Positions 39,900 through 52,720 are shown, numbered from the stretch's first letter. The stretch is DNA of 64,000 nt from Piromyces finnis (GCA_002104945.1 MCFH01000013.1:806001-870000), one strand, 5' to 3'. Made by a program: numbers and translations. The notes: generated by a model not told the origin, from the sequence alone.

Positions 39900-42173
39900 A
39901 TGTCATATTCATACTATACAACTGCAGGTATAATATTATTAAAGTTGTTTTAAGTCTTAACATAAATTAACCATTTCTTAAATTATTCTTATTAACATTA
40001 GCCAGACTTGGTTTTGATATACCAAATAGTGAAACTAGAAATATTAATGGAAATGCACCACAAGATTATAGATATAAAAAAATGAATATTAACACCACTA
40101 TAAATAAGAATTATATTAAAAATAATAACTATATAAATAAACCAGATACAAATTATAAAAACCAAAAATCTTCAGATTACAATAATTATAATAGATATCA
40201 TAACTATAATAATTATACCACTCGTCATTTCACTGATAATGTAGCAGAAATATTTTATAGTAATGCATATGATCCTTCTAAAGACAGAAACGCTATTAAA
40301 GAAATACGACCAGAAAAAAGAATAGTTTTTACAAATAAATTTAATCAAAAAAACACACTAAATAATTCATTCAATGATGATAACAAAGAAAACACATACA
40401 ATAACATTAAAAAGAATAATTATATTAATGATAAAAATCTAGTAAAAAGTGATACCATACACAACAATAAAGATGCTGTAGGAAATATAGCTTCATACCT
40501 TGAACCAGAAAATGATCAATATAATAATAATGGTGATAATCTTTCTAATAATAACAAGCATCTTCAAAATAGTGATGCGTATGTAGAAAATGCTAAACTT
40601 TACAGTAATACGATCGCCAAAGATAAAAACAATATAATAGATGATAAAGATATTTATGATAATAAATTCTCAAATGAAAGATTAAATAATAACTATACTA
40701 CGATCACCAATAAAAATATTGATACTAAGGAATTATTTTACAGTACTGAGAATAATAATTATGATGTTAATAATTATCCTCAAATAGAAAATAGTGTTCA
40801 ATATGAAAGTAATAATGAGGTTACCAATAATTTAATATATAATGAACATAAAAATTATAATAGTATTGAAAATGATAAATTACCAAAAAACAGCATTGCA
40901 AAGAAAGAAGAAAAAATAAATTTTAATACTGATAATAATAACAGCATTAAAGATAAAATAAAATATTTGAATATAGATGATGAAAAAGAAAAAGAACCCG
41001 TCAAGTCGGTTCAAGACATAGAAAATGAAAAAAGAAAACTTTATTACGATTTTGCAAATAATAAAAAAAATAAATATGATGTAAATAAATGGAGTCGCGA
41101 ATACGATAAATTAAATACCTTGGAAAAATTAAATAACTATACGAATAAACGATACAATACATCTTTCGACTTTAAAAATGAATATAAAAACTTATATGAC
41201 ACTTCAAACTACGATAATTCTTGTAGTAATCATGATATTAAAATCAATAATGATATCAATGAAATAATAAATAAAAATATTAGTAGTAGCTATACTAAAA
41301 ATGAAAATGACAATAATAAATCAAAAATAAAGGATACTTCAACAGAATTAAAATCGAATATTGAAAAAAAAGATAACAATAATGTAGGACCCTATATTCA
41401 TTCCTATATAAAAAATAATCCAAATCCAAATCTGTATGATATGAGATATTATCAAAGACTAAATTCATCAAAAAGAGTCCATGAATTATTGGGTGGTCTC
41501 AGTAAAGAATTAGAAAAGTAAAGTATTATAACATTTTTAATTATTCGTTTATCATTACAATAAATTAATATAATTATTATTTCTATTATTTAAATTCCTA
41601 TAGTGAAATAAAAAATAATGAAAGTAATACAAATAACACAAATAATAATAATAATATCAATAATAATAGTATATCTAGATCAAATGGTAAGCTACTTTGG
41701 ATATTAATATAATTAATTATATAAAAATAATTTGATTTTAAAAAACTAAAATGTTATTATAAACTAATTTTCTATAAATCAGTAAATGATAATATTACTA
41801 ATATGCTAAAAGATCTTAATAAAACAAATAATGAGAATCAACAATTAAAACTTGAAATTCAAATTCAAGATAGAAAAATAGCAAATCTAGGTATCTATTT
41901 ATTATCAATGATTGATAATAAGATATCTTTTACATTTATTTTATTAATATTTCTTCTTTTTTTTTTTTTTTTTTCACAATTTATTCATTAATTAAAATAG
42001 AAAAAGATTTACAACAGTATAAATACGATAATCAAAATTTAAAAAAAGAATTAGAAGAAAAAGAAAAGTTTTTCCAATCACAAATGAAAGAAAAAAAACA
42101 TAAATCGTAATAAGTTTTAATATATAAGTTAATTTAAAAATCAATGTTTAAAATTTAATTTTTAAATATTTTT

Positions 42174-42215
<42 letters not shown>

Positions 42216-42467
42216 TTTGGAATACTTATATTCAGATTGTCAATCTAAGCTGTATAATGAAAAAGAAGAAAATAAAAATTTAAAACTCTACATTGAAAAT
42301 CTTGAAAAAGAATTGGAAATTTCCAAAAAGGTAAATACTACTATATCAATTAAGAAACTATATATTTAAGCAATTATATTTGAAACAATAATACTTATAT
42401 TAGATATATACATATTTAATAGCTTTTGAAAGATCAGTATATTTCAACCAGAAAAAGTATTCTATAG
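39900..42467 (+). CDS. Asn-rich protein with C-terminal coiled coil, function unknown
   Basis: The best start is ATG 39900. A mini-exon (MSYSYYTTA) splices into AARLGFDIPNSETRNI, upstream of the long exon that ends at 41521. The main body (about 450 residues) is Asn/Asp/Tyr/Lys-rich and largely disordered. It has a few more conserved-looking stretches, such as EIRPEKRIVF, DIENEKRKLYYDF and LNSSKRVHELLGGLSKEL. Three to five small 3' exons encode a heptad-rich coiled coil (NENQQLKLEIQIQDRKIANL, EKDLQQYKYDNQNLKKELEE, LEYLYSDCQSKLYNEKEENK). The last proposed exon ends LLKDQYISTRKSIL at TAG 42465-42467. I do not recognise the family. The architecture resembles coiled-coil scaffold proteins, but that is a weak clue. 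A 29-base A-run abuts the acceptor of one 3' exon. Confidence 0.6.
42180..42208 (+). repeat. Poly-A run directly abutting a 3' splice site
   Basis: Twenty-nine consecutive A end in the AG used as acceptor for the exon encoding ENLEYLYSDCQ. There is no polypyrimidine tract between the run and the splice site. Confidence 0.75.
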
Positions 42468-43800
42468 TCTATTCCTTAATACTTTTGTAAAGAAATTTTA
42501 AAAAAAAAAAATACATCAAAATTATTTTATTAATTATTTGAATTATTATAATAATTTTGAAAATCATATACAACTGATATTTTACTAATCGTTTTTATTA
42601 TAAACTATTTTATAATCGAATTTATAGTTATAAGTAGTTTATTATTTATTTATAATTCTAATATTAAATAAATAAACAAATAAAATAAAATTCTTTCTTC
42701 TTCCTCTATTTGAATTTTGTTTAATTTTTCCATATAATCTATATACTATGATATTTTTTATGATATGATGTTAATTTTAAAAAGTTTTTCTTTCGGTTTA
42801 TATTTTTAAAAAATAAAGTTTACTAAATTAAACAATAAACTTATAACTATTTTTATTATACAATTTTATAATAATTAAATATTAAATAATAATTGAAATG
42901 ATATATTTAAAAAAAAAATAATATAAAAATAACATTTAACATTAATCTATTAGATATATATATGTAAAACTTTAGAAATAAATTATTCCTTTTCAGAAGA
43001 CTTATGGCAAAATAAAGAATACATGTTATAATATACATGAAATATGAAATATGCTTATATATACTATATACTTTTTTTTACCTAAAATTTTCGAATGCTT
43101 TAAACTATAAATCTTATGCTTTTTTATTTTATATTTAAATAATAGAAAAATCATAGAAAAATCATCATATATTAATGATTTAATTAATTATAGTTTAATA
43201 AATAATTTAACCAATATTCAAAATAAACAAAAAAATCTTTTAAAAATTTAAATAAAATATATATAAAATAAAGCAACTATATTTTTTTGTATCTTTATCT
43301 TTCTCCAAATATTACAATCATACAAAAATAACCTAATTACTAAATATATTATTATATATTATTATATTATATATATATTATTATTAATAATGAACATTTG
43401 AGTCTAAATATTTTCTTTGAAAAACATAAAAAAAAAAAAAAACATTCTTTATATATTAACCATATATACTTATTATTGTCCTAATTATCTTATATTTATT
43501 TTCAGTAAAATCATTCAAGAATATTGAATTTCAACTTTTTAATTCAGCATTTTATCCAACGAATCTATTATAATAAATAATTATTATATTACTTTTATGT
43601 GTTTGTTTATATATCTTAAAACATAATTTTAACTACACTTATATCAATAAAAAGATAAATATAAAAACTATAGAAAATTAATTTTTCATTTTATTCACCA
43701 TGTATATTATTACAAATTGAAAGTAATAATTCAAAAAAAATAAAAATAATAACAATAACAATAATAGATAAATAAGATAAATAAATATAAAAAATAGAAG

Positions 43801-43834
<34 letters not shown>

Positions 43835-44339
43835 ATAATAATATAATAATAATAAATATACATATTGCATTGCATAATAACAAAAATTAATTCAAATTAC
43901 CATAATAACATATAACCAAACATTAAAGTTTTAAAAAATAAATAGAATTAATATTGAATTAGGTATTTAATTTATTATTTTTTTTTTCTTCTTATTTTAA
44001 TATATGATAAAAAAAAAAAAAAAATAATATGATTTTAATAATTTTATAATAAAATTTAAAATTAAATTTCATTAAAAAACAAATTTTAATTGAATGAAAT
44101 GAATATAATTCAAACTTCATAAAAATACATGAATCATGAATAATTATAAGTTTATAGATATTACTACAATTTTTTAATATATTAACGATAAAAACATTAT
44201 ATTTCAAACATTACTTAACATTATATTAAATATATTATAATAATACCCCCTATTATATCTATTATATCTATATAATATATATATATAATATTTATTTGAT
44301 ATTATATATAGTGAGCAACAGATAGAAAAAGCTATAAAT
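42468..44339. other. Intergenic AT-rich region upstream of presenilin
   Basis: This 1.9 kb stretch is full of A/T runs, with (TA)n near 43810-43830 and a TATATCTATTATATC repeat near 44253-44275. No exon is recognised on either strand. It includes the presenilin promoter. Confidence 0.5.
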
Positions 44340-46109
44340 ATGAATAATAACGAAAATAGAAATAATAATAATAATAATAATAATAATATATATTCAAATC
44401 AAAATGAAGCCTCAACGTCAACAAGTGAGGAAGATCCAAAACTTAAACAAGAGTTGGATGAATATATAAGGAATCAAAAAGAACTTTTGTCTAGTCCAAT
44501 GGACGACATAAGTCAAGAAGAATATTCAAAAATTTTAAAAGAATATAGAGCCCTTTTTAATTTGTATCGGCAAAAACAAATAACACCAGAACAAAAAATA
44601 ACCCTCAATGAACATCATCAAATACTTGTTAAATATCAATATCAGCATTTAAATCCAGAACAACAACAGAACTACTTGCTTCAACAACGTGAACAAGCAA
44701 AAATAAGAAAAATAAAAGAACAACAACAAAAGAAAAAAGATATGTATGATAATCTACGTTATTATGCCAAAGAAATAAGTTCAATTATTCGACCAGTTAT
44801 TTTATGTATTTGTTTGTCGATTTTATGGGTAAAATTAACACGTCAAGTAGATACATCTCTGTAAGTTAATCAGTTTTATTTAGCATTACCTTATATATAC
44901 TCATTTTAATAATTATATATTTTCCATTAATGGCATAATAATATTAATATTATAATAATGATTTACTTTAATGATACAAATATAAAATAGAATTACATCA
45001 ACAGATATTGATATTATTGGAGGTAGTAATTCATCAGGAAATCAAGATGGTGATGAAGCAGAAGGATTTAATTTTAAAGGATTATTAAATTCATTTTTAA
45101 ATGCAGGTTTAATTATTGGGAATATTGTTATAGCAACATTTGTTATTTTGCTTTTATTCAAATTTAATTGTTCCAAAGTAAATATTTTGTTATCTATGGA
45201 TGGATTAATATATATTTTATCAAAAATAAGATAATCAAGACTAATCTATATATTTATTTTTTTTTTTTTTTTAAATTAATTAAAATAAATATTAAAAAAA
45301 AAAAATAAATAAATAAATAATAATAAAAGGTATTGTATGGTCTATTCATGTTCACAGTATTTATGCTTATTGGCATCTTTGGATATAATTTACTTAGTAC
45401 TTTAATTTATATTTATAATATACCAATGGATTGGATAACGTTAATAATATTTATGTTTAACCTAAGTATAGTGGGAGTAATTGTCATCTTTTGGAAAGGA
45501 CCATCTAAAATTCAAGTACAAACTTTAAATTATCGATTAAATAATTTTTAATTTTTATTCCATGAAATATAATTTTTTATTAAATATTTATGTAAATTTA
45601 AACAAAATTAAAAATATAATAGCAAGGATATTTAATATTAATGAGTTCTTTAATGGCTTTTTCATTAACTGGTCTTGCTGACTGGACAACATGGATTTTA
45701 TTAGCTTTATTGGCATGTTGGGGTAATATATAATAATTCATAGCTTTCCAAAAAATGTCTAATATTATTAATAATAATTAAATTGTATTTTTTTTTTTTT
45801 TTTTTTTTTTAATAATAATATAGATTTAATTGCCGTATTATGTCCCTTTGGACCTTTAAAAATGTTAGTTGAACATTCGGATAATAATAAACAAATGATA
45901 CCTCAAGCCCTTATTTATAGTAGTACGTATTATTTTAAATAATATTATAATAATAAATTATATAGAGATTGATGATCAATAAACAAAATAAATATAAAAC
46001 AAATCGAACTTGGACAATGTATTTTATATATTTTATTTTATTAATTGTTTATTTTTATATTGTTTCTATTTTATTTTTTTTATAATTTATAACTTATAAT
46101 CAATTAAAA

Positions 46110-46158
<49 letters not shown>

Positions 46159-46815
46159 CAATGATATGGATGATGGCAAAGGATGTCAGAATTAATATTG
46201 ATGGAAATTCTAAAAATAAAGATGATGGAGAAATTTATGAATTAAATGAGTTAAAACAAGTTTCTAGTATTCAAATAGATGAATCTGAAGCCTCTTCCCA
46301 AGGAAGCACCCAAGAACTCATTGACTCTAATCAAAGTAAAATTTGAATATGAATTTCATAGAAATAAATATTATTTATTTATTTAATAATAAATTAATCA
46401 TTTTACTTTATTTTTTAATAATAATATCTAAATGACATTAATAATTACTAAATATATAAAAAAAAAAAAATAGGAAATAGTTATAAAGAAGATTACAAAA
46501 TAAATATAAAAGACAATACAATAAGAGAAGTTAATGAGGACGATCAACAAGAAGAAAAAATTAGTTATAATAAGCAAAAGGCAAAGCAAGATGATGATGA
46601 TGATGATATTGATAATGACGATACATCAGAGAAACAGAGTCTAACAAACAGAAAAAATAGTATTAAACATAATAGTGAACAACAAGATGGCATTAGAGAA
46701 GAAGAAGAGAGTAATAAAGATGAAGGAGAAGATGAAGGTCTAAAACTTGGTTTAGGTGACTTTGTATTTTATAGTGTATTAATTGCTAGAGCAGGTAAAT
46801 ATAATGTTAAAATAA

Positions 46816-46847
<32 letters not shown>

Positions 46848-47186
46848 TGATTAATAATAATAATAATAATTTTTTGTTTTCTCGATAATTATGAAATTAT
46901 TATATCATTATTAGCTATGCATGATTGGATTACAACATTTGCATGTGCTATAGCAGTTTTATTTGGTTTAACTGTAACCATCTTTTTACTATCTATTTAT
47001 CAAAAAGCTTTACCAGCTCTACCTATTTCAATTGTATTTGGTATAATCTTTTATGTAATTAGTTCCTTTATGTTGGGTTCATTAATGGAATATCTTACCC
47101 GTATTCCAGTTGTAGAAAATAATATGAAAAACTATTCTGATTTAAAGCTCGACTATAATAATGGTTGTTCCTTTGTATATTTATAA
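44340..47186 (+). CDS. Presenilin, catalytic subunit of gamma-secretase (intramembrane aspartyl protease)
   Basis: About seven exons encode a polytopic membrane protein. An unusually long N-terminus is Asn-run then Gln/Glu/Lys-rich helical. It leads to span 1 ([14 protein letters not shown]), a short lumenal loop, and spans 2-5 ([60 protein letters not shown]). The first catalytic motif reads [18 protein letters not shown], with its Asp codon split by an intron (45722 and 45824-45825). The second is [12 protein letters not shown], the GxGD motif (Asp 46758-46760). The PAL motif LPALPISI follows near 47009. Between the two aspartates is a large acidic, Ser/Lys-rich loop where animal presenilins are autocleaved. 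The protein ends with [13 protein letters not shown] and a short tail. All catalytic elements are intact. An alternative family (signal peptide peptidase) is excluded by the WDLIAVL...GPLKMLVE signature and topology. Confidence 0.93.
46113..46157 (+). repeat. Poly-A run directly abutting a presenilin 3' splice site
   Basis: Forty-five consecutive A run into the AG (46157-46158) that splices to the exon starting CAATGATATGG. The split Thr codon (A + CA) and the family match (YS-TMIWMM) support the join. Confidence 0.8.
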
Positions 47187-47356
47187 TTTTAAGGAAATAA
47201 CTCTAATTATAGTAATTATTAAAAAAAAAAAAAGTACTGAAATTTTTAATAAAGATTTTATTTTAAACTCTATAGTATTTTTAGTATTGACAAAAAAAAA
47301 TAAAAATAATTTTTCTTTTTTTTTTTTTTTTCTGATTTTACATTTATATATATATA

Positions 47357-47390
<34 letters not shown>

Positions 47391-47944
47391 ATTTGGTTAA
47401 TTGGGTTTTATAATTATGTCAACTTTATTAATATATATGTTATAAGTTCTTATATTCTGAAGCTCTTTCTTTTACATTATGTTAAATTACATGTATTTAT
47501 ATGATTTACAATTGTGGCTTATATATTAAATTATGGACAACGTGTTTCATTGTGTTTGACACGTATTACATATGTATTACATTAAATTATCCTTGTTACA
47601 CATATTCTAACAATTATTATTATTATTATTATTATCATCATCATCATCATCATCATTTCGTTTAATTCCCTTTTTATTTCTTAATTTTTTTTTTCTTATT
47701 TTTTTATATTACTATTCATATTTATTTTTCCCTCTTATATATTATAAACTAATACTACTATTTTCATTCTAAAGAATTTTATTTTTTTCTAACATTACTC
47801 AAAAAATAAAATAGAAAAAAAAAATAGAATAGAAGTTGTACATGCATATCATAATTTTATATAGAATTATACTTTAAACTTATACTTTAAACAAATAAAA
47901 ACAATATATTTTAATAATTTTATTATTATTGAATTATTATAAAA
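47187..47944. other. Intergenic region after presenilin
   Basis: It contains A- and T-runs, a TTA run (47358-47387), an ATT-ATC run (47610-47656), and a slightly GC-richer patch near 47515-47580 with the small inverted pair ACGTGT/ACACGT. No gene is supported. Confidence 0.5.
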
Positions 47945-48128
<184 letters not shown>

Positions 48129-48323
48129 CTTAATTTTCATACCAGCCATTTTAAAGTATATAAAAAAATTAACTTTATCAACCATTCAATCTGCAATAAT
48201 TCTAACATAGTAAAATAGCAATATTGTATTATAATAATAAATAAAATTAATAATTTTAAGAATAAAGAAAACTTTTATATTATTTAATAAATAATAAAAA
48301 AAAAAAGAAAATCTTCAAATAGC

Positions 48324-51211
48324 ATGGAATTAAAAAGCCATATTCAAAAAATACAAAATTCATTATTTGAATTGGATTGCCCTTTGGCTGTTCATGCAAT
48401 AGAAGAAGAACTCTATGAACCTGAACTAAAATATCAAATACTAGAATGGTTATTCGAAAAGTAATTTCAAAAAAAAAAAAAGACTATAAAACTAAAAATA
48501 ATTTTTATAATAAAAACAATAATAATAGAAATAGAAATTACTTTCGAAATCATCTTTTAAAATTTTGAAATTTCAAATCCATTTAATTTTTTTAAAAAAA
48601 AATAAAGTACAGCTATCATATTAAATATATAAATTGTATTATTTTAAATTCTTATTTATAAAAACAAAGGTATAAATTCATAAATAATGAAACCCTCGAT
48701 ATATCTATCTCGCCAACTACTACAACCACTAAAAAAAAAACTTCAAATTCTTCAAGACTTACAAGCCCTACCTCTTCTTATTCTTCCTCTCAATCTTCTT
48801 TAGAATTAAGAAGAAAAAGAGAAACTTCACCTATTTCAAGTAAATTTTAAATTTTACTTTTAAATATAATAATAATATAAATATATTCAAAATCCAATTT
48901 ATATAAATTCAAAATTCAAATTTAAAGTATTCAAAAAATGTAAAGATTAAACTAATTTTTCTTTTCTTCTATATATATGTGTAAATTAATAGAAAAAAAA
49001 GTTAATCCTTTGGATGCTAAAATTACAAGTAATTAATTTCAAAAATAATAATTTTTTTCGAAAATTGGAAATTCATATTTTAGAAAATAATAATTTTTTT
49101 CGAAAATTGGAAATTCATATTTTAGAAAATAAAATTAATATTCTTAAAATATAATATTTATTTTTAATTCAAATATATATATATATATATAAATTTCAAT
49201 GCATTAAAGATTTAGTTAATAACTGTGCAATATTAGGTTGTTGCAACATGAAAGATGCAACTCTTTTTACTGTAAATAATAATTTTTTCTCTATACAATA
49301 TATAATAATAATATAATGATATTATGATATTATGATACAAATCTATATATTAATTTATATATTTTATTTTACAAAGGAAAAAACAATAAATTCCTCGATT
49401 TTAACTATATACGAAAATTTAATTGAAATGATAAATATATCAATATATTTTGACAGTTTAGATAATAAAGAAGAAGAGAATAAAATGTAAATATCTAATA
49501 GTAATATACTATTTTTAATTGATTTATGTAATAATAAATATATATATATATTTTTTTACCTAATTAATAATAGTGATAATCCTTTAAAATATCCAAGATC
49601 TGGGTAAGTTATTTTTATATAAACTTTATTAATATATAGTTTTGTATATAAATTAATTATAATTTATTTCATCACTCCCTTTTGGCAAATAGTATAAAAG
49701 ATATAGAAGATGAAGTATCAAAAGATGTTGATTTTTTAAATGGCATATGTAATAGTAATAATTTATCTATATTATCAAATAAAAATTGTGGAAATATTTT
49801 ATCAAAGGACCTAACAGCCTTAGTTAACTTGGAAAAAAATGAAAATAAAAAAGATACAACACAAAAGTTAGTATTATCTCTCGATACAATAACTCTAATG
49901 AAAGAAATAAAAAAAAAGTTAATAATAATAAAATAATTTCATTATATTATATTAATTTTACATATGTATGCGTTAATAGGAATCAAAAAATTGATTTAGA
50001 ACCTTTAACCGAAAAAATCAAAAAATGGAATCAAGAAATAGAGAATCTTAGGCATGAACATGATATATTAAAAGCTCAAGTAAATATTAATTAACTAATA
50101 AAAAAAAAAAAAAAAAGAAAAAAAGAAACTAAATCTATTTATTTTACTAATATCAAATTTTATTTAGTATAAATATGCTGATCAAGATGAAGATGACAAT
50201 ACCCAAGTGTTACATTCTCTTTATACTTTATCTCAACATCTTGCCACTTATATTGAAAGTTTCAATCTACGATTCCCATTAGAAATTGAATCATGGATTT
50301 ATACTAATCCCAATATAAATGATCAAGTCTATTCTGCAGGTGAAAAATAATAAATCTAATATATATAAAATCACATTCTTTACAATATTTATTTCTACTT
50401 TTTTTTTTTTTTTTCTTTGTTGTTGTTGTTGTTGTTGTTGTTTTGATTTGTTTTTTCTCTTTTTATTTTTTATTGTTTATATTTCAATTGTTTTTCTATT
50501 ATATATAATAATATTAATTAATTTTACATATTTGTCTTTAACTATATACATAATCTAGAATTGGGAAATGTAATTTCTAGAATAAAAAAATTAATGAAAA
50601 CATATCATCAAATTATTGATAATATAGCAAATACTAGATCTAGCTATGAAAAGTTAATTTCTAAACCTAACACAACTATTCCACCAATATCAACAATAAA
50701 AAAAGAAACATCAATTTCAGAAGATTATATATTAGATTCTATATCCTCTTCTCTTGCATCTCCGATTTCTCCATTTTCCAATAGTTATACTTTATATCAA
50801 AGTAAAGAAAATTTAACACTTTCACACTCTTTTAATCAATTAAATAAAACTACCTTGGGCGGTCGCATTAATATTGATTCAGAAATCAAAGAAATTCAAC
50901 AAATGGAAAATGAATTACAACAATCAATAGATATTTTGATGAAATCAAAAGAACGTCGAATCAAAAATAATCCAAATTTAATGCAAATAGAACTACAATC
51001 TCTATCACAATCATCATCCCCTTCAAATTTATCGTTATCATCAATAAATACGCCAATTTCATCGAAAATCCATTCTTCTTCAAATTTAGACATTACTGAT
51101 TCAAATTCAAAAACTAAAGTTATAAATGATAATAATAATAATACATTGTCTAATACAGAAAAAGAAAATAATGATGTAATAATCATTGAGGATTCAATGG
51201 ATTTAGAATAA
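48324..51211 (+). CDS. HAUS7-like augmin complex subunit (tentative)
   Basis: Augmin recruits gamma-tubulin to existing spindle microtubules and so amplifies spindle microtubules. The first exon encodes MELKSHIQKIQNSLFELDCP, then LYEPELKYQILEWLFEK. This resembles the HAUS7 N-terminal pattern (LxxLxCPxLxG...EPxxxRLxILEWL). Further exons give a Ser/Thr-rich linker, NNCAILGCCNMKDATLFT, a long helical region, EKIKKWNQEIENLRHEHDIL (coiled coil) and a final large exon (about 50560-51211) beginning ELGNVISRIKKLMKTYHQII. That last exon ends in a Ser/Asn-rich tail (SMDLE). The overall plan, a calponin-homology-like N-terminus followed by coiled coil, fits HAUS7, but the match outside the first 50 residues is weak. 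Six to ten exons are likely and several joins are uncertain. Another microtubule coiled-coil protein is the main alternative. Confidence 0.6.
49047..49130. repeat. 42 bp tandem duplication in a HAUS7-like gene intron
   Basis: The string AATTTTTTTCGAAAATTGGA with its flanks occurs twice, 42 bp apart (the cgaaaattgg core at 49059 and 49101). The two copies look identical. It is intronic, so no coding effect is expected. Confidence 0.85.
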
Positions 51212-51367
51212 AATAAATATTCTCTTTTAATCTTTTAATAAAGTTTTTAAATAATAATACATTGTCTAATACAGAAAAAGAAAATAATGATGTAATAATC
51301 ATTGAGGATTCAATGGATTTAGAATAAAATAAATATTCTCTTTTAATCTTTTAATAAAGTTTTTAAA
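51134..51367. repeat. 116 bp tandem duplication of the HAUS7-like gene 3' end
   Basis: The stretch containing ACATTGTCTAATACAG, the last codons, the stop and the start of the 3' UTR is repeated directly with a period of about 116 bp. The first copy is coding and ends at the stop 51209-51211. The second copy lies wholly in the 3' UTR and repeats the former coding text, including the SMDLE-stop. The copies look nearly identical, which points to a recent event. Confidence 0.9.
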
Positions 51368-51565
51368 TAAAAAAAAAATAATAATAATTAGTCTTTTAAA
51401 AAAAGTTTTTAAATGAATAATAAAATAAATCTATTTAAAATACTTATAAAAAAAATTTTTTTATATATGGAGGTTAGATTATTAATTCTAACCCTTTAAC
51501 ATAACAATTAATAGCTGTCATTTTACTAATATTAAAATAATATGTTATTTTTATATTATTTTCTT

Positions 51566-51596
<31 letters not shown>

Positions 51597-52042
51597 AAAG
51601 AAAGAAAAGTAATATTTTATTAATAATAAAGCTTGACTTTTAAATTATATTAAAATAACTAAGTACTTTTTATATTAAAAAGAAATAACTCTATTTATTA
51701 TTAAATAGTTTAAATTGATATTTTTAGTATTATTAGAATAAATTATAGAAAGATAAATAATTTATAAATAAATCATTTATACATTTTAACTTGGTACACA
51801 TTTTTTTAAAAATTATATAAACTAAAAAAAAAAAAAAGTATAAAAAGAATTATATGCGAATAATTATTTTTTCAAGGTATTATTATACTATTTGTGACAA
51901 TCAAATTTTAATAAAAGATATTTTAATAAGTTGTTTATTTATACATACAAATATCAAAATATTTAATAACTCTCAATTTATTAATGATGTATTATTTAAA
52001 AAATTAATAATATTATAATCTAAAGTAAAATATAAAAAGTAA
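51368..52042. other. Intergenic AT-rich region
   Basis: It holds a possible third degenerate piece of the 3' duplication, a small hairpin (GGTTAGA/TCTAACC, about 51472-51493) and A-runs. It is the promoter region of the next gene. No exon is seen. Confidence 0.5.
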
Positions 52043-52720
52043 ATGAGTAGTAATAGATTAAAAATCCTCCATTGGTCAGACTATGCTTGCCCATTTTGCG
52101 TAATTGGAGATAAACGATTAAATGAAGTCTTGGAAGAATGTAATATAAAAGATAGAGTTGATTTTGAGATGAAAGCGTATCAATTAGATAAAGATGCACC
52201 AAAAAAACCACACTTAAAAATGGAAGAAGTTTTTGCTAAAAAATTTGGAATATCCATTGAAGGTGCTCGTGATCGTGTTGACAGAATTGCAGGAATAGGA
52301 AGGAATGAAGGTTTAGATATAAAATTTGCAACTGTACAATTCACTAATACCTTTGACGCACATAGACTCACCAAATATATAGCAAGTCAAGGAAAAGATG
52401 TTGAAAAATTTATTGATCTTACGTTTAAAGCTTATTTTTCTGATAATTTAAATATTGCTGATAGAAATCTTTTAATTGATATTGCCGAAAAAGCCGGAAT
52501 AGATAAAAAAGATGCATCCAAAATTTTAAAAGGTAAAGAATTTTCAGATGAAGTAAGAAAGGATGAAGAAGAAGCATCTGATAAAGGTATTCGTTCTATT
52601 CCACACTATATTGTTAATGGTAAATATGTAATATCAAGTTCTGAAAAATCTGAGATGAAATTTGTATTGGAACAAGTTTTAAAAGATGAAGCAGAAGGAA
52701 AATTAAATATAAATGAATAA
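52043..52720 (+). CDS. DsbA/FrnE-family thiol oxidoreductase, intronless
   Basis: This 225-residue protein has no introns. A thioredoxin-fold start (RLKILHWSDYACPFCVIGDK) carries the redox motif C16-P-F-C19 after the first strand. A helical insertion follows (MEEVFAKKFGISIEGARDRV, HRLTKYIASQGK), then the cis-proline loop SIPHYIVNGKYVISSSE at about residues 182-198. This order is typical of the DsbA-like FrnE or 2-hydroxychromene-2-carboxylate isomerase superfamily, where CPWC or CPFC is usual. No signal peptide is visible, so it is likely cytosolic. Such proteins are common in bacteria. Absence of introns in an intron-dense region would fit horizontal acquisition, but this needs a tree. The substrate is unknown. 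Confidence 0.87.
   Translation: MSSNRLKILHWSDYACPFCVIGDKRLNEVLEECNIKDRVDFEMKAYQLDKDAPKKPHLKMEEVFAKKFGISIEGARDRVDRIAGIGRNEGLDIKFATVQFTNTFDAHRLTKYIASQGKDVEKFIDLTFKAYFSDNLNIADRNLLIDIAEKAGIDKKDASKILKGKEFSDEVRKDEEEASDKGIRSIPHYIVNGKYVISSSEKSEMKFVLEQVLKDEAEGKLNINE

Noticed and set aside
50896-51186. Minus-strand frame within the HAUS7-like last exon
   Set aside because: It is antisense to a Ser/Asn-rich coding exon and shows no conserved motif.
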